NCBI RefSeq assembly: GCF_020873875.1
Contig: NZ_JAHWGU010000008.1
Coordinates: 1 to 64,000 of the forward strand
Origin: Actinoplanes sp. DH11
Lineage (GTDB): Bacteria; Actinomycetota; Actinomycetes; Mycobacteriales; Micromonosporaceae
Length of the DNA: 64,000 nt
Reading direction: 5' to 3'
This document shows positions 42,236 through 50,302 of this stretch, piece after piece. Both the position numbers and the translations under genes were made by a program. Every line of letters begins with the position of its first letter. Positions within the stretch are counted from its first letter, which is position 1. A model generated the notes under the pieces. That model worked only from the letters and a program-made list of their open reading frames with translations, had not been told where the DNA came from and did not search any database.

Positions 42236-43152
42236 CGCAGGGCTCCTTCCAGGGCGGTGGCGCGGAACTCCACGCTCTCCTCGGTCATTTCCAGGTAGAC
42301 GTCCTCGAGCGTGGCGCTGCGCGGCGTCAGGCCGTGCACGGGGATCGACGCGCCTGCGGCGGCGTCGCCGATGGCGGGGGCGTCGAGGCCGAGCACGACC
42401 AGATCTCCGTCAGGCGTACGGGTCACGGTCGCGCCGTGACCGGTCAGCAGCGCGGTCAGGTCGGCGGGGCGCGGCGTACGCACCAGCACGTCCCGCTCGA
42501 ACCGGTCGCGCATCTCGGCCACCGAGGTGTCCTCGATCAGCCGGCCCTTGCCGATGATCAGGACCCGGTCGACGGTCAGCGCCATCTCGCTCATCAGGTG
42601 GCTGGAGAGCAGGACCGTACGGCCCTCCGCCGCCAGCGCCCGCAGCGTGGACCGGATCCACCGGATGCCCACCGCGTCGAGCCCGTTGACCGGCTCGTCC
42701 AGCACGATCACCGCCGGGTCGCCGAGCAGGGCGCCGGCGATGCCGAGCCGCTGGCGCATGCCGAGGGAGAAGCCGCCGACCCGCTGGTGTGCCGCGCTCG
42801 CCAGGCCGACCTGTTCCAGCACCGCGTCCACCCGGGCGCGGCCGATGCCGTTGCTGCGGGCCAGGCACGCCAGGTGGGTGGCGGCGGTGCGGCCCGGGTG
42901 GGCGGCGTCGGCGTCGAGCACCGCGCCCACCTCGTGCAGCGGGCGCCGGATCTCCGCGTACCGCCGCCCGCCGATCAGGGCTTCACCGGACGTGGGCCGG
43001 TGCAGCCCGAGCATCATCCGCATCGTGGTGGACTTGCCGGCGCCGTTGGGGCCGAGGAACCCGGTCACCACGCCCGGCCGGACCTCGAAGGACAACCGGT
43101 CCACCGCCAGCGCCGGTCCGTATCGTTTGGTCAGCTCCCGCAGCTCGATCAT
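42232..43152 (-). CDS. ABC transporter ATP-binding protein (exporter type)
   Basis: A 306-residue ATPase from ATG 43152. Walker A is GPNGAGKST, the signature is degenerate (FSLGMRQRLGIAGALLG), and Walker B is 'VIVLDEPVNGLD'. 'LLSSHLMSEMALTVDRVLII' follows. The C-terminal domain (~220-306) is the type found in lantibiotic and drug exporters. It is divergent from the histidine kinase gene (96 bp). Confidence 0.95.
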   Translation of the reverse strand: MIELRELTKRYGPALAVDRLSFEVRPGVVTGFLGPNGAGKSTTMRMMLGLHRPTSGEALIGGRRYAEIRRPLHEVGAVLDADAAHPGRTAATHLACLARSNGIGRARVDAVLEQVGLASAAHQRVGGFSLGMRQRLGIAGALLGDPAVIVLDEPVNGLDAVGIRWIRSTLRALAAEGRTVLLSSHLMSEMALTVDRVLIIGKGRLIEDTSVAEMRDRFERDVLVRTPRPADLTALLTGHGATVTRTPDGDLVVLGLDAPAIGDAAAGASIPVHGLTPRSATLEDVYLEMTEESVEFRATALEGALR

Positions 43153-43248
43153 GTGGACAATCGTGTCAGCGAGGGTGGGTCCGGCGCGTCTGCCCGAGGT
43201 CGGAACTCGGGGTCTGACCCAGGTCATACGCCGGTATAGCGTGAGCGC

Positions 43249-44442
43249 GTGACACGGCCTTCCACCCGCGAGGTGCGCGGCACGCTCATCGATGCCGCCG
43301 CCGCGATGCTGCTGATGTACCTCGCCGCCTCGGCGACCCTCGATCCGCCCGGCCCGGCCTTCACCGGTCCGGCCTGGCAGGCCTGTCTGGCCGGTGCGGC
43401 AGTGGCCTTGCCGCTGGTGGTCCGCCGCCGGTGGCCGCTGCCGGTGCTCGGGTTCGTGGTGGTCGCGGCCGCGATCGCCACGGCAACCGGTGTCGTGGGC
43501 CTGGGCGTCATCGTGACGACCTGGATCCCGGTGGCGTTCGCGCTCTACACCGCCGCCACCGCGACCGTCGCCGTCCCGGCCGTGCTGGCACTGGCCGCCG
43601 CCCTGGGCGCGTCCGCCGGCACCATCGTCGGGCTCTACCTGCGCACCGGTGTGTCCTCGGCGGACGCCCCGAACAGCGAGGTGCCGCTGTGGTGGCAGTT
43701 CGAGACGGGTGCGGTCGCCGTCGTGCTGGCCGCCGCGTGGACGGCCGGCCGCCTGATCCGCTGGCGGCGCGCCATCCAGGCCGACCTGGCGCGCCGGCTG
43801 GCCCGGGACGCGGTCGCCGGGGAACGGCTGCGCATCGCCCGGGAACTGCACGACATCGTCGGGCACAGCCTGAGTCTGATCGCGGTCAAGGCGACGGTCG
43901 CCAACCACATCGCCGAGGAACGCCCCACCGAGACCCGCGCGGCACTCGTCACCATCGAACGGACCAGCCGGTCGGCGCTGACCGAGATCCGCCGGCTGCT
44001 CGACGTGCTGCGCGCCGACGACGACCAGGCCGCCGACCTGGCGCCCTCGCCCGGCACCGCCGACCTGCCCGGCCTGGTGGAGCCGCTGCGCTCCGCCGGA
44101 CTGCACGTCGACCTGGAGGTCGACGGCGTCGACGACCTGCCGCCCGCGGCCGGGCTCACCGTCTACCGCATCGTCCAGGAATCGCTCACCAACGTGCTGA
44201 AACACGCCGGTGCGAGCCGGTGCGCGGTGTCGGTGCGGGCCCGCGACGGCGAGGTCCGCATCGAGGTCGCCGACGACGGCCGGGGCCGCCGGTCACCGGG
44301 CCGCCGCCAGGGGCAGGGCCTGATCGGCATGCGCGAGCGTGTGAACATGTACGGCGGCACGCTGTCCACGCAGGACGCGCCGCAGGGCGGGTTCCGGGTG
44401 GTGGCCGCCATGCCGTTCACCGCCGACCCGGAGAGCCGATGA
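43249..44442 (+). CDS. Sensor histidine kinase (HisKA_3 type)
   Basis: A 397-residue kinase from GTG 43249. Four to six hydrophobic helices occupy residues ~12-170. The phosphorylated H201 is in 'RLRIARELHDIVGHSLSLIA'. The ATPase lid region is 'DGRGRRSPGRRQGQGLIGMR'. The stop overlaps the response regulator start (ATGA). It faces an ABC exporter operon, a common arrangement for sensing envelope-active antibiotics. Confidence 0.93.
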   Translation: MTRPSTREVRGTLIDAAAAMLLMYLAASATLDPPGPAFTGPAWQACLAGAAVALPLVVRRRWPLPVLGFVVVAAAIATATGVVGLGVIVTTWIPVAFALYTAATATVAVPAVLALAAALGASAGTIVGLYLRTGVSSADAPNSEVPLWWQFETGAVAVVLAAAWTAGRLIRWRRAIQADLARRLARDAVAGERLRIARELHDIVGHSLSLIAVKATVANHIAEERPTETRAALVTIERTSRSALTEIRRLLDVLRADDDQAADLAPSPGTADLPGLVEPLRSAGLHVDLEVDGVDDLPPAAGLTVYRIVQESLTNVLKHAGASRCAVSVRARDGEVRIEVADDGRGRRSPGRRQGQGLIGMRERVNMYGGTLSTQDAPQGGFRVVAAMPFTADPESR

Positions 44443-45113
44443 CCGACGAGATCACTGTCCTGCTGGCCGACGACCACGCCATGATGCGGGAGAGTTTCCG
44501 GGCGCTGCTGGACGTCTCCCCCGGCATCACCCCGATCGCGGAGGCCGGCACCGGCGCCGAGGCGGTCCGGCTGGCCCGCGAGCACCGGCCCGACGTGGTG
44601 CTGATGGACGTGCGGATGCCCGAGATGGACGGCATCGAGGCCACCCGGCAGATCTGCGCGGACCCGGCCACCGCGTCCGTGCGCGTGCTCATCCTGACCA
44701 CCTTCGACCTGGACGAGTACGTGTACGCGGCGCTGCGCGCCGGTGCCAGCGGCTTCCTGGTCAAGGACGCCACCGCCGCGGAGCTGCTGACCGGCATCCG
44801 GCTGGTGGCCGCCGGTGAGGCCCTGCTCGCACCCCGTGTCACCCGCCGCCTGATCGCCGCCTTCAACGGCACCGGCGGACCCGCACCCGCCCCGCCCCGC
44901 GGCCTGGAAGCGATCACCGACCGGGAACAGGAGGTGCTGACCCTGATCGCCCGCGGCCTGTCCAACACCGAGATCGCCGAGCACCTGCACCTGGGCGTCG
45001 GCACCGTGAAAACCCACATCGGCCGCCTGCTGAGCAAACTCGGCGCCCGCGACCGGGCCCAGCTGGTCATCACCGCGTACGAGTCAGGCCTGATCGCCCC
45101 CCGCCCCGCCTGA
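44439..45113 (+). CDS. NarL/FixJ-type response regulator
   Basis: A 224-residue regulator. D57 (VVLMDVRMPEMDG) is the phosphoacceptor and K in 'ASGFLVKDATAAELL' is conserved. The LuxR-type HTH is 'ITDREQEVLTLIARGLSNTE', then 'GTVKTHIGRLLSKLGARD'. It is coupled to the histidine kinase and likely controls the divergent ABC exporter. Confidence 0.95.
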   Translation: MTDEITVLLADDHAMMRESFRALLDVSPGITPIAEAGTGAEAVRLAREHRPDVVLMDVRMPEMDGIEATRQICADPATASVRVLILTTFDLDEYVYAALRAGASGFLVKDATAAELLTGIRLVAAGEALLAPRVTRRLIAAFNGTGGPAPAPPRGLEAITDREQEVLTLIARGLSNTEIAEHLHLGVGTVKTHIGRLLSKLGARDRAQLVITAYESGLIAPRPA

Positions 45114-45115
45114 CC

Positions 45116-45162
45116 GCGTTGCCTCCGCACGGCGTTGCCTCCGCGCGGCGTTGCCTCCGCAC
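45116..45162. repeat. 16-bp tandem repeat, three copies
   Basis: The unit GGCGTTGCCTCCGCAC recurs at 45116-45130 (first base differs), 45131-45146 and 45147-45162, then a partial GGCGTT runs into the 77-bp palindrome. It begins just after the response regulator stop. Confidence 0.8.
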
Positions 45163-45167
45163 GGCGT

Positions 45168-45244
45168 TGTTGATCTGCTGGCGCTACGAAAGCGCGGTGA
45201 TCAAGGGGTGGAAACCGCGATTTCGCATCGCTAGCAGATCAATA
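45168..45244. repeat. 77-bp palindromic repeat, copy 3 (inverted)
   Basis: The outer arms match copies 1 and 2, but the centre (TGATCAAGGGGTGGAAACC) is the reverse complement of the centre in copies 1 and 2, so this copy is inserted in the opposite orientation. It lies between the response regulator stop and the LLM gene start. Confidence 0.92.
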
Positions 45245-45328
45245 TCTCGGGGTGCGTCCGTCTATCGCCACTCGCCCACGGGGGCGTACTTTTGATCGGT
45301 TGTCGTCGATACAGAGGTGGCTGATCGG

Positions 45329-46153
45329 ATGAAGTTCGGGCTGTACGGGCTGCACCGCGACCGCAATGTGGACCCCGCCGTCCTGGCCCGGCGAGCGACA
45401 CTGGCCGAGGAGTCCGGGTTCGAGTCACTGTGGGTCGGCGACCACATCGCGCTCCCCGCCGGTGAAGGCAACCCGCCCCGGCTGGAGGCCGTGACCGCGC
45501 TGACCTATCTGGCAGCCGTGACGAGCCGCGTACGCCTCGGGGTCGGTCTGATCGTGCTCCCCCAGCGCCAGCCGGTGCTGCTCGCCAAACAGCTCACCTC
45601 GCTGGACGTGCTGTCCGGGGGCCGGCTGACCGTCGCCGTCGGCGCCGGCTACGTCGAACCGGAACTGAACGCGATGGGCGTCTCGCTCGCCGAACGAGGC
45701 GCCCGAACCGACGAATACCTGGCGGCGATGCGCGCGCTGTGGTCCGCCGCCCCGTCGTTCACCGGCCGCTTCGTGTCGTACTCCGGCGTCGTCCAGCACC
45801 CGTCCCCGGTCCAGCAGCCGCACCCGCCGATCGTGGTCGGCGGCCACTCCCCCGCCGCGTACCGCCGCGCCGTCCGGCACGGCACCGGCTGGTACGGCTG
45901 GGGCCTGAACCCCGACGAGACCGAGCAGACGCTACGCACGCTGGCCGAGACCGCCCGCAAGGAGCAGCGCCCGGCCGACCTCGGCGACCTCGAGATCACC
46001 ATCACCCCGCCCGGCCCGCCCGACCTGGACACCGCCCGCCGGTACGCCGACGCAGGCGTGGACCGGCTCATCATCGAACTGGAAGGCATCGCCGACGACG
46101 CGGTCGACAGCGTGATCACCTCTGTCGGCGACACCCTGGTCGACCGGGTGTGA
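45329..46153 (+). CDS. LLM-class (luciferase-like, F420-type) oxidoreductase
   Basis: A 274-residue TIM-barrel protein from ATG 45329 with AGAGG eleven bases upstream. 'EESGFESLWVGDHIALPAGE' and 'TSRVRLGVGLIVLPQRQPVL' are typical of F420-dependent LLM oxidoreductases, as are 'LTVAVGAGYVEPEL' and 'PPIVVGGHSPAAYRRAVRHG'. The substrate is unknown. It is preceded by repeat copy 3. Confidence 0.9.
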   Translation: MKFGLYGLHRDRNVDPAVLARRATLAEESGFESLWVGDHIALPAGEGNPPRLEAVTALTYLAAVTSRVRLGVGLIVLPQRQPVLLAKQLTSLDVLSGGRLTVAVGAGYVEPELNAMGVSLAERGARTDEYLAAMRALWSAAPSFTGRFVSYSGVVQHPSPVQQPHPPIVVGGHSPAAYRRAVRHGTGWYGWGLNPDETEQTLRTLAETARKEQRPADLGDLEITITPPGPPDLDTARRYADAGVDRLIIELEGIADDAVDSVITSVGDTLVDRV

Positions 46154-46236
46154 CGGCTGGGGCCCTTCTGATGTGGTTGGGCTCCTTGCCGATCCGCCGT
46201 ATTCTGCGTTGATCATCGACGCTGGAGGCGAGATCG

Positions 46237-46400
46237 ATGGGTGCGAAGACCGCACTGCTGGCGTTCACCGAAGGTGATCTGCCGCCTGCGCTGCTGGGCG
46301 CGGCCGGGGCGAACGGGCCCTGCGGCAGATGAAACCGCCACGCCGCTACCACATGACGCCGGACGGCACGCTCCGCGAACTCGGCGACGACGAGGTCTGA
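46237..46400 (+). pseudogene. Relic of a DUF6928-type gene fused to another short tail
   Basis: ATG 46237 starts MGAKTALLAFTEGDLPPALLG, the N-terminal signature of DUF6928 proteins, but the frame stops at 46332 after 31 residues. One base away, an overlapping frame reads 'RALRQMKPPRRYHMTPDGTL' and ends ELGDDEV at 46400, like the tail of a different small protein. GGAGG lies upstream of the ATG. It is a composite remnant of about 165 bases. Confidence 0.5.
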
Positions 46401-46455
46401 CGCCGGTCCAGCCACCGCCACTGTCCCCCGGGAAGCGTTCAAGGCACTGTCCGGG

Positions 46456-46842
46456 ATGTGGGAGCCTCATCGTGTGGATCAATCAGCATGGACCGAGATA
46501 TCGGCCGCTGTGGCCGATGCGCCCTATCCGGTTCAGGTACTGCCGGCTGACGCGGCACAGGTCGCGACGTGTTCAGCGGCGCTGGGCGTCAGTACTCGAT
46601 CGTGGCTCGGTGCCGTGGTGGCCAATGCCGGAGGCATACTCGTCGACCACGGATGGCTCCATGTTCTGGGTTGCGGATACGACCGCCTGCCAGATGTCAT
46701 GACCGAAGCGGATCTCGATGCGGGTGTGCTCACCGTCGGCTATGACGTCATGGGCGGCCAAGCCATCCCGCTGTCCCAGTTGGTCTCCTTCTACCACGAT
46801 GCCGCTCGTCAACTCGGCGGGCCGCCCCCGGCGTCTCCCTGA
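46456..46842 (+). pseudogene. DUF2625-type protein with an internal deletion
   Basis: The 128-residue frame matches DUF2625: 'LGAVVANAGGILVDHGWLHV', 'DVMTEADLDAGVLTVGYDVM' and then GGQ. In this family a segment of about 70 residues normally follows; here the frame jumps to the C-terminal 'AIPLSQLVSFYHDAARQL'. The deletion is in frame, so a short product could be made, but it lacks the middle of the fold. Confidence 0.55.
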
Positions 46843-47023
46843 CTCGAAAGCGAGACGTACCCCAGTTCGCCGAGATCGCGATGCGCGCCATCGCATGCCG
46901 GAAGCCGTCGAGGATCCAGCCCGCTCCTCGACGGCTGATGGCAGCGACTGGCGCACGCCGCGGGTTGTGACCGGCCCTTGCTACAGATCCGATCAGCAGG
47001 ACTTACCGGTCGGTCCGAAGCCC

Positions 47024-48139
47024 TTACTCGTCACTTCCCGCCACCTCGGAAAATGCGCTGAGGCGCAGCCGCGCTGCTACGTGGCCGGTGAACCAGGCGA
47101 AGAAGTCGCTGGTCGGGCCGAGACCCGAGCGGACCGCGTCGCTCCAATCGGGCTGCTCGAGTACGGCCAGGTACTGCTGAACGATGCGGTCCCGCTGCTC
47201 GGCAGTGCAGCCGCATCGGTTCGGAGGCTTGGACACCAGATAGTCGGCGATCATCGCGGCATCGACGTACCGGTTCGCTGTCGGCGGCTGCCGGGCGAGG
47301 TGAGCAGCGTGCGCGGCCAGCACGACAGGCGCGGGCGGATAGTGCTCGAGGGTCATACCCATGCCACCGCAGTCCGCCATGATCCTCAGGAGCCGGCCGG
47401 TGTGATCGATCAGGTCGTCGTCGGCATCGGTGCTGGTGATCGCTTCGTGCAGGTGCGCTGTGGTGGCGACCGCCCCAGCGAAGTAGCCGCTGAGGTGGTC
47501 GCCGTCGCAGGCATGGCGCAGCAGCCATGCCCGGGAACTGGCGGCGCCTCGTCGGCAGAGCGCCTCGACGACGTAGACCCGGCCCCAGCCGGTGACGCGC
47601 TCGGCCAGCCACCGCAGCGCTTCGGCACCTCCACGGCGGCGCTGCAACGCCTCGGCGGCCAACGGCCCGAAATGGTTCGACAGCAGCCCGATGGTTTGGA
47701 TCAGCGGGATGTCGTCCTCGGCCCCATCAGTGGCCAGCAGTGTGAGCCCAACCGTAGCGGCATTGCGATCGATGCTGTGCCGCACCAACCACCGGCCGGT
47801 TCGTCGCACTCGCTGCCGGTCCGCGCGCAGCGCCGCTGCAACGATGTGGTCGTTGCGATGGATCGGGACGTAGACATCGCGGAAGGCGTCGGCAAGTTCA
47901 CTCGCCTGCGCATCAGGCTGGTCGAAGTGCCTGTCGAGGATGACAGCGGCATCGGCCCCGTAGCGGCGCCGATCCCTCACCCGCCGGGTCGGCGGCCGCG
48001 AGCGGTGACGGTCTTCGTCCGGATACGGCTCGCCGTCGCGAGGCAGAGCACCGTCCGGAGATTGCTGATGGAGACGCAAAGCGTGTTCGAACAGAGCAAT
48101 CGGGGGTCCGAGCAATCCAGGCTCGGTCGTCACGCTCAC
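47024..48139 (-). CDS. Hypothetical HEAT-like repeat protein
   Basis: About 371 residues if translation starts at GTG 48139 (VSVTTEPGLLGPPIALFEHA); GTG 48133 and a longer TTG start at 48208 are alternatives. The sequence is helical throughout, with paired-helix units such as 'DIPLIQTIGLLSNHFGPLAA' and 'GRVYVVEALCRRGAASSRAW', suggesting a HEAT or ARM-like solenoid. No catalytic motif is seen. It is divergent from an ECF sigma gene. Confidence 0.6.
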   Translation of the reverse strand: MSVTTEPGLLGPPIALFEHALRLHQQSPDGALPRDGEPYPDEDRHRSRPPTRRVRDRRRYGADAAVILDRHFDQPDAQASELADAFRDVYVPIHRNDHIVAAALRADRQRVRRTGRWLVRHSIDRNAATVGLTLLATDGAEDDIPLIQTIGLLSNHFGPLAAEALQRRRGGAEALRWLAERVTGWGRVYVVEALCRRGAASSRAWLLRHACDGDHLSGYFAGAVATTAHLHEAITSTDADDDLIDHTGRLLRIMADCGGMGMTLEHYPPAPVVLAAHAAHLARQPPTANRYVDAAMIADYLVSKPPNRCGCTAEQRDRIVQQYLAVLEQPDWSDAVRSGLGPTSDFFAWFTGHVAARLRLSAFSEVAGSDE

Positions 48140-48244
48140 CGGCGGGCGGAGGACTCGATTCTTTTGATCATGGCCGCGATGATCCCATTCCCAGGCGCTT
48201 TTCAGCAAGCGGCGGCTGATTCTGTCGGCGCGTAGGGTCGCGGG

Positions 48245-49264
48245 ATGGTGGAGAGCTCGGCCGGTGTGGGTGAACGGCTGGAACTGTTCCGGACGGAACT
48301 CACCGGTTACTGCTACCGGATGCTCGGGTCCGGCTTCGAGGCCGAGGACGCGGTGCAGGAGACGCTGGTGCGGGCCTGGCGATCGTACGACCGCTACGAC
48401 GCGGGGCGGGCTTCGCTGCGTACGTGGGTGTACCGCATCGCCACCAACGTCTGCCTGGACATGTTGCGGAGCGCTCAGCGCCGTACCCTAGCCATGGATC
48501 TTGGTCCGGCATCACAGGCCGGGGCCGAACTCGGCTCGCCGGTGGCGCACCAGCGCTGGATCCAGCCTATCCCCGACGGCCGTGTCCTGCCGATGGGCGA
48601 CAGCCCGGAGGAGTTGGCTGTCGCACGCGAGACGATCCGGCTGGCGTTCGTGGCCGCGCTGCAGCACCTGCCGCCCCGCCAGCGTGCCGTCCTGATCCTG
48701 CGTGACGTGCTGTGCTGGAGCGCCGACGAGGTCGCCCGGCTTCTCGAGACGTCCGTGGCGTCGGTCAACAGCGCGCTGCAACGGGCGCGCGCGACGTTGC
48801 GGGTGGCCGGGCCGGCGCCGGGCGAACCGTGGCGACCGGCCGACCCGGCGCAGCGGGAGTTGCTCGACCGCTACTGCGCGGCGTTCGAGCGGCACGACGT
48901 GGCCACGCTGGTGTCGTTGCTGCACGAGGACGCCACGATGTCGATGCCGCCGTTCGCGTGGTGGCTGCGCGGCCGGGACCAGATCCGCCTCGCCCTGCAG
49001 GATCCGCGGGCGTCGTGCGCGGGGGCACGGCTGCGGCCGGTCGCGGCGAACGGATCGCCGGCGTTCTGGCAGACCCGGCCCGGTCCGGACGGCCGGCACG
49101 TGCCGTTCGGGCTGGTTCTTCTCGACGTGCGCGGCGGCGTGATCACCGGCATCGTCACGTACCTCGACATCGACCGGCTGGTGCCGCTGTTCGATGTCGG
49201 CCGGACCGATGAGTTCGCGGCCGCTGCGACGTACTCCTTGGGACCGCATCCGACGATCCTGTAG
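48245..49264 (+). CDS. ECF sigma factor with C-terminal SnoaL-like domain
   Basis: A 339-residue protein. Region 2 (YRMLGSGFEAEDAVQETLVR) and region 4 (LPPRQRAVLILRDVLCWSAD, then VASVNSALQRARATL) are followed by a ~120-residue NTF2/SnoaL-like domain (LDRYCAAFERHDVATLVSLL). This is the layout of SigG/SigJ-type ECF factors, in which the fused domain replaces a separate anti-sigma factor. The next gene, a VOC protein eight bases downstream, is probably co-transcribed. Confidence 0.9.
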   Translation: MVESSAGVGERLELFRTELTGYCYRMLGSGFEAEDAVQETLVRAWRSYDRYDAGRASLRTWVYRIATNVCLDMLRSAQRRTLAMDLGPASQAGAELGSPVAHQRWIQPIPDGRVLPMGDSPEELAVARETIRLAFVAALQHLPPRQRAVLILRDVLCWSADEVARLLETSVASVNSALQRARATLRVAGPAPGEPWRPADPAQRELLDRYCAAFERHDVATLVSLLHEDATMSMPPFAWWLRGRDQIRLALQDPRASCAGARLRPVAANGSPAFWQTRPGPDGRHVPFGLVLLDVRGGVITGIVTYLDIDRLVPLFDVGRTDEFAAAATYSLGPHPTIL

Positions 49265-49272
49265 GAGTTCTC

Positions 49273-49638
49273 ATGCCCACCGTCCAGGCGATCATCAGCA
49301 CGCCCGACATCGAGCGTCAGCGCGCCTTCTACGAGCGGCTGCTCGGCGCCGTTCCGACGAACCGCTTCCCGGCCGACGGACCGGCCTTTTCCGTGGATCT
49401 CACCCTCGGCGACTCCCAGTTCGGACTGGTCCACGAGGCCGGCACCGACCTGTCGGCGCCGGCGCGGATCCTGCTGAGCGTCGAGGTCGACGACGTCGAG
49501 GCGCTGCTGGAACGGGTGGCGGCAGCCGGCGGGCGGGTGCTGGGCAAGGCGAACGACATGCCGTGGGGCCAGCGGGTCGCCCACATCCACGACCCCGACG
49601 GCAACATGGTCAACCTGACCCAGACCCTGTCGAGGTGA
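49273..49638 (+). CDS. VOC-family protein
   Basis: A 121-residue protein with 'TPDIERQRAFYERLLGAVPT' and the end 'HIHDPDGNMVNLTQTL'. AGGAG lies seven bases upstream of the ATG, and the gene follows the ECF sigma gene by eight bases. It may be the enzyme or sensor partner of that sigma factor. The substrate is not known. Confidence 0.88.
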   Translation: MPTVQAIISTPDIERQRAFYERLLGAVPTNRFPADGPAFSVDLTLGDSQFGLVHEAGTDLSAPARILLSVEVDDVEALLERVAAAGGRVLGKANDMPWGQRVAHIHDPDGNMVNLTQTLSR

Positions 49639-49708
49639 TGCGGCAACGCGGTCGCTGAGCTTGCCGTTCAACCGTCAGTGGTGCCGGCGACCGCGAATCG
49701 GCGTTTGT

Positions 49709-49815
49709 TCAGGACGCGGCGCGGTGCAGGCCGGCGGGGTGCTCGGTCGCCCAGGCACAGATGGCGGCGAGCGGTTCCTGGAGCGTCTTCCCGAGGGTGG
49801 TCAACGCGTACTCGG
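49709..49815 (-). pseudogene. C-terminal relic of an HxlR-family regulator
   Basis: The minus frame ending at 49709 reads EYALTTLGKTLQEPLAAICA followed by WATEHPAG, the end of an HxlR winged helix (YxLTxLGxxLxxPL). The HTH is missing. It ends abruptly at about 49815, where a fragment of a plus-strand hydrolase begins. Confidence 0.65.
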
Positions 49816-49820
49816 GAGGA

Positions 49821-50193
49821 CACCCAGGGCAAACTCGCGGACCTGCGCGCCGCGATTAGCATGCTCGCCGCGCACCCGGCCGTGGACCCCGACCGCATCG
49901 CCGCGGTCGGGGTCTGCCTGGGCGGGGGATACGCCGTCCGGGCGGCCGCCTCCGACCCCAGGATCCGCGCCGCCGTGGGCATTGCGGGCGCCTACAACAG
50001 CCCCGCCCGTTTCAGCTCCGGCGACGGTGCCGGCTACCGTCGCACCCTCGCGTCGTTCATCGAACGCTACGACGACGAACTGCCGGCGGTCGCGCCCGGT
50101 GGTGGCCTCGCGGCGATGGGCGGCGATGAGCCGTGGTCCTACTACGGCACCGAGCGTTCGGCGGCCCCCTCGTGCGGGTCACGGTGTCGGTGA
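49821..50193 (+). pseudogene. Internal fragment of a dienelactone-hydrolase-like protein
   Basis: The frame reads 'LADLRAAISMLAAHPAVDPD' and then the nucleophile elbow 'IAAVGVCLGGGYAVRAAASD', as in DLH-type alpha/beta hydrolases. N-terminal strands are absent because the frame starts within the fold at the junction with the HxlR relic. The C-terminal part, with the catalytic His, is cut off near 50175. Confidence 0.6.
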
Positions 50194-50215
50194 AGCAGGG
50201 GTGGGTGTCGATCCC

Positions 50216-50244
50216 TTGACGGTCCCCGCCGACAGCCCTACGGT
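50216..50244 (+). promoter_or_regulatory. Sigma-70-like promoter of the sialidase gene, with nearby palindrome
   Basis: TTGACG (50216-50221) and TACGGT (50239-50244) are separated by 17 bp. Just downstream, GGACATCTGACGTCC (50249-50263) is an imperfect palindrome over the expected transcription start, a candidate operator for the nearby FadR-type regulator. Confidence 0.5.
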
Positions 50245-50302
50245 CATTGGACATCTGACGTCCTTTGAACTCCCCTTTTCTCGCATCCCCGAAGGGACAC
50301 CC

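Noticed and set aside
42232..44205. Extended start for the ABC ATPase, giving 657 residues
   Set aside because: The extra N-terminus is antisense of the histidine kinase; the ATPase domain begins at ATG 43152.
49661..50302. Long N-terminal extension of the sialidase frame
   Set aside because: The signal peptide begins at ATG 50303 and a promoter lies within the extension.
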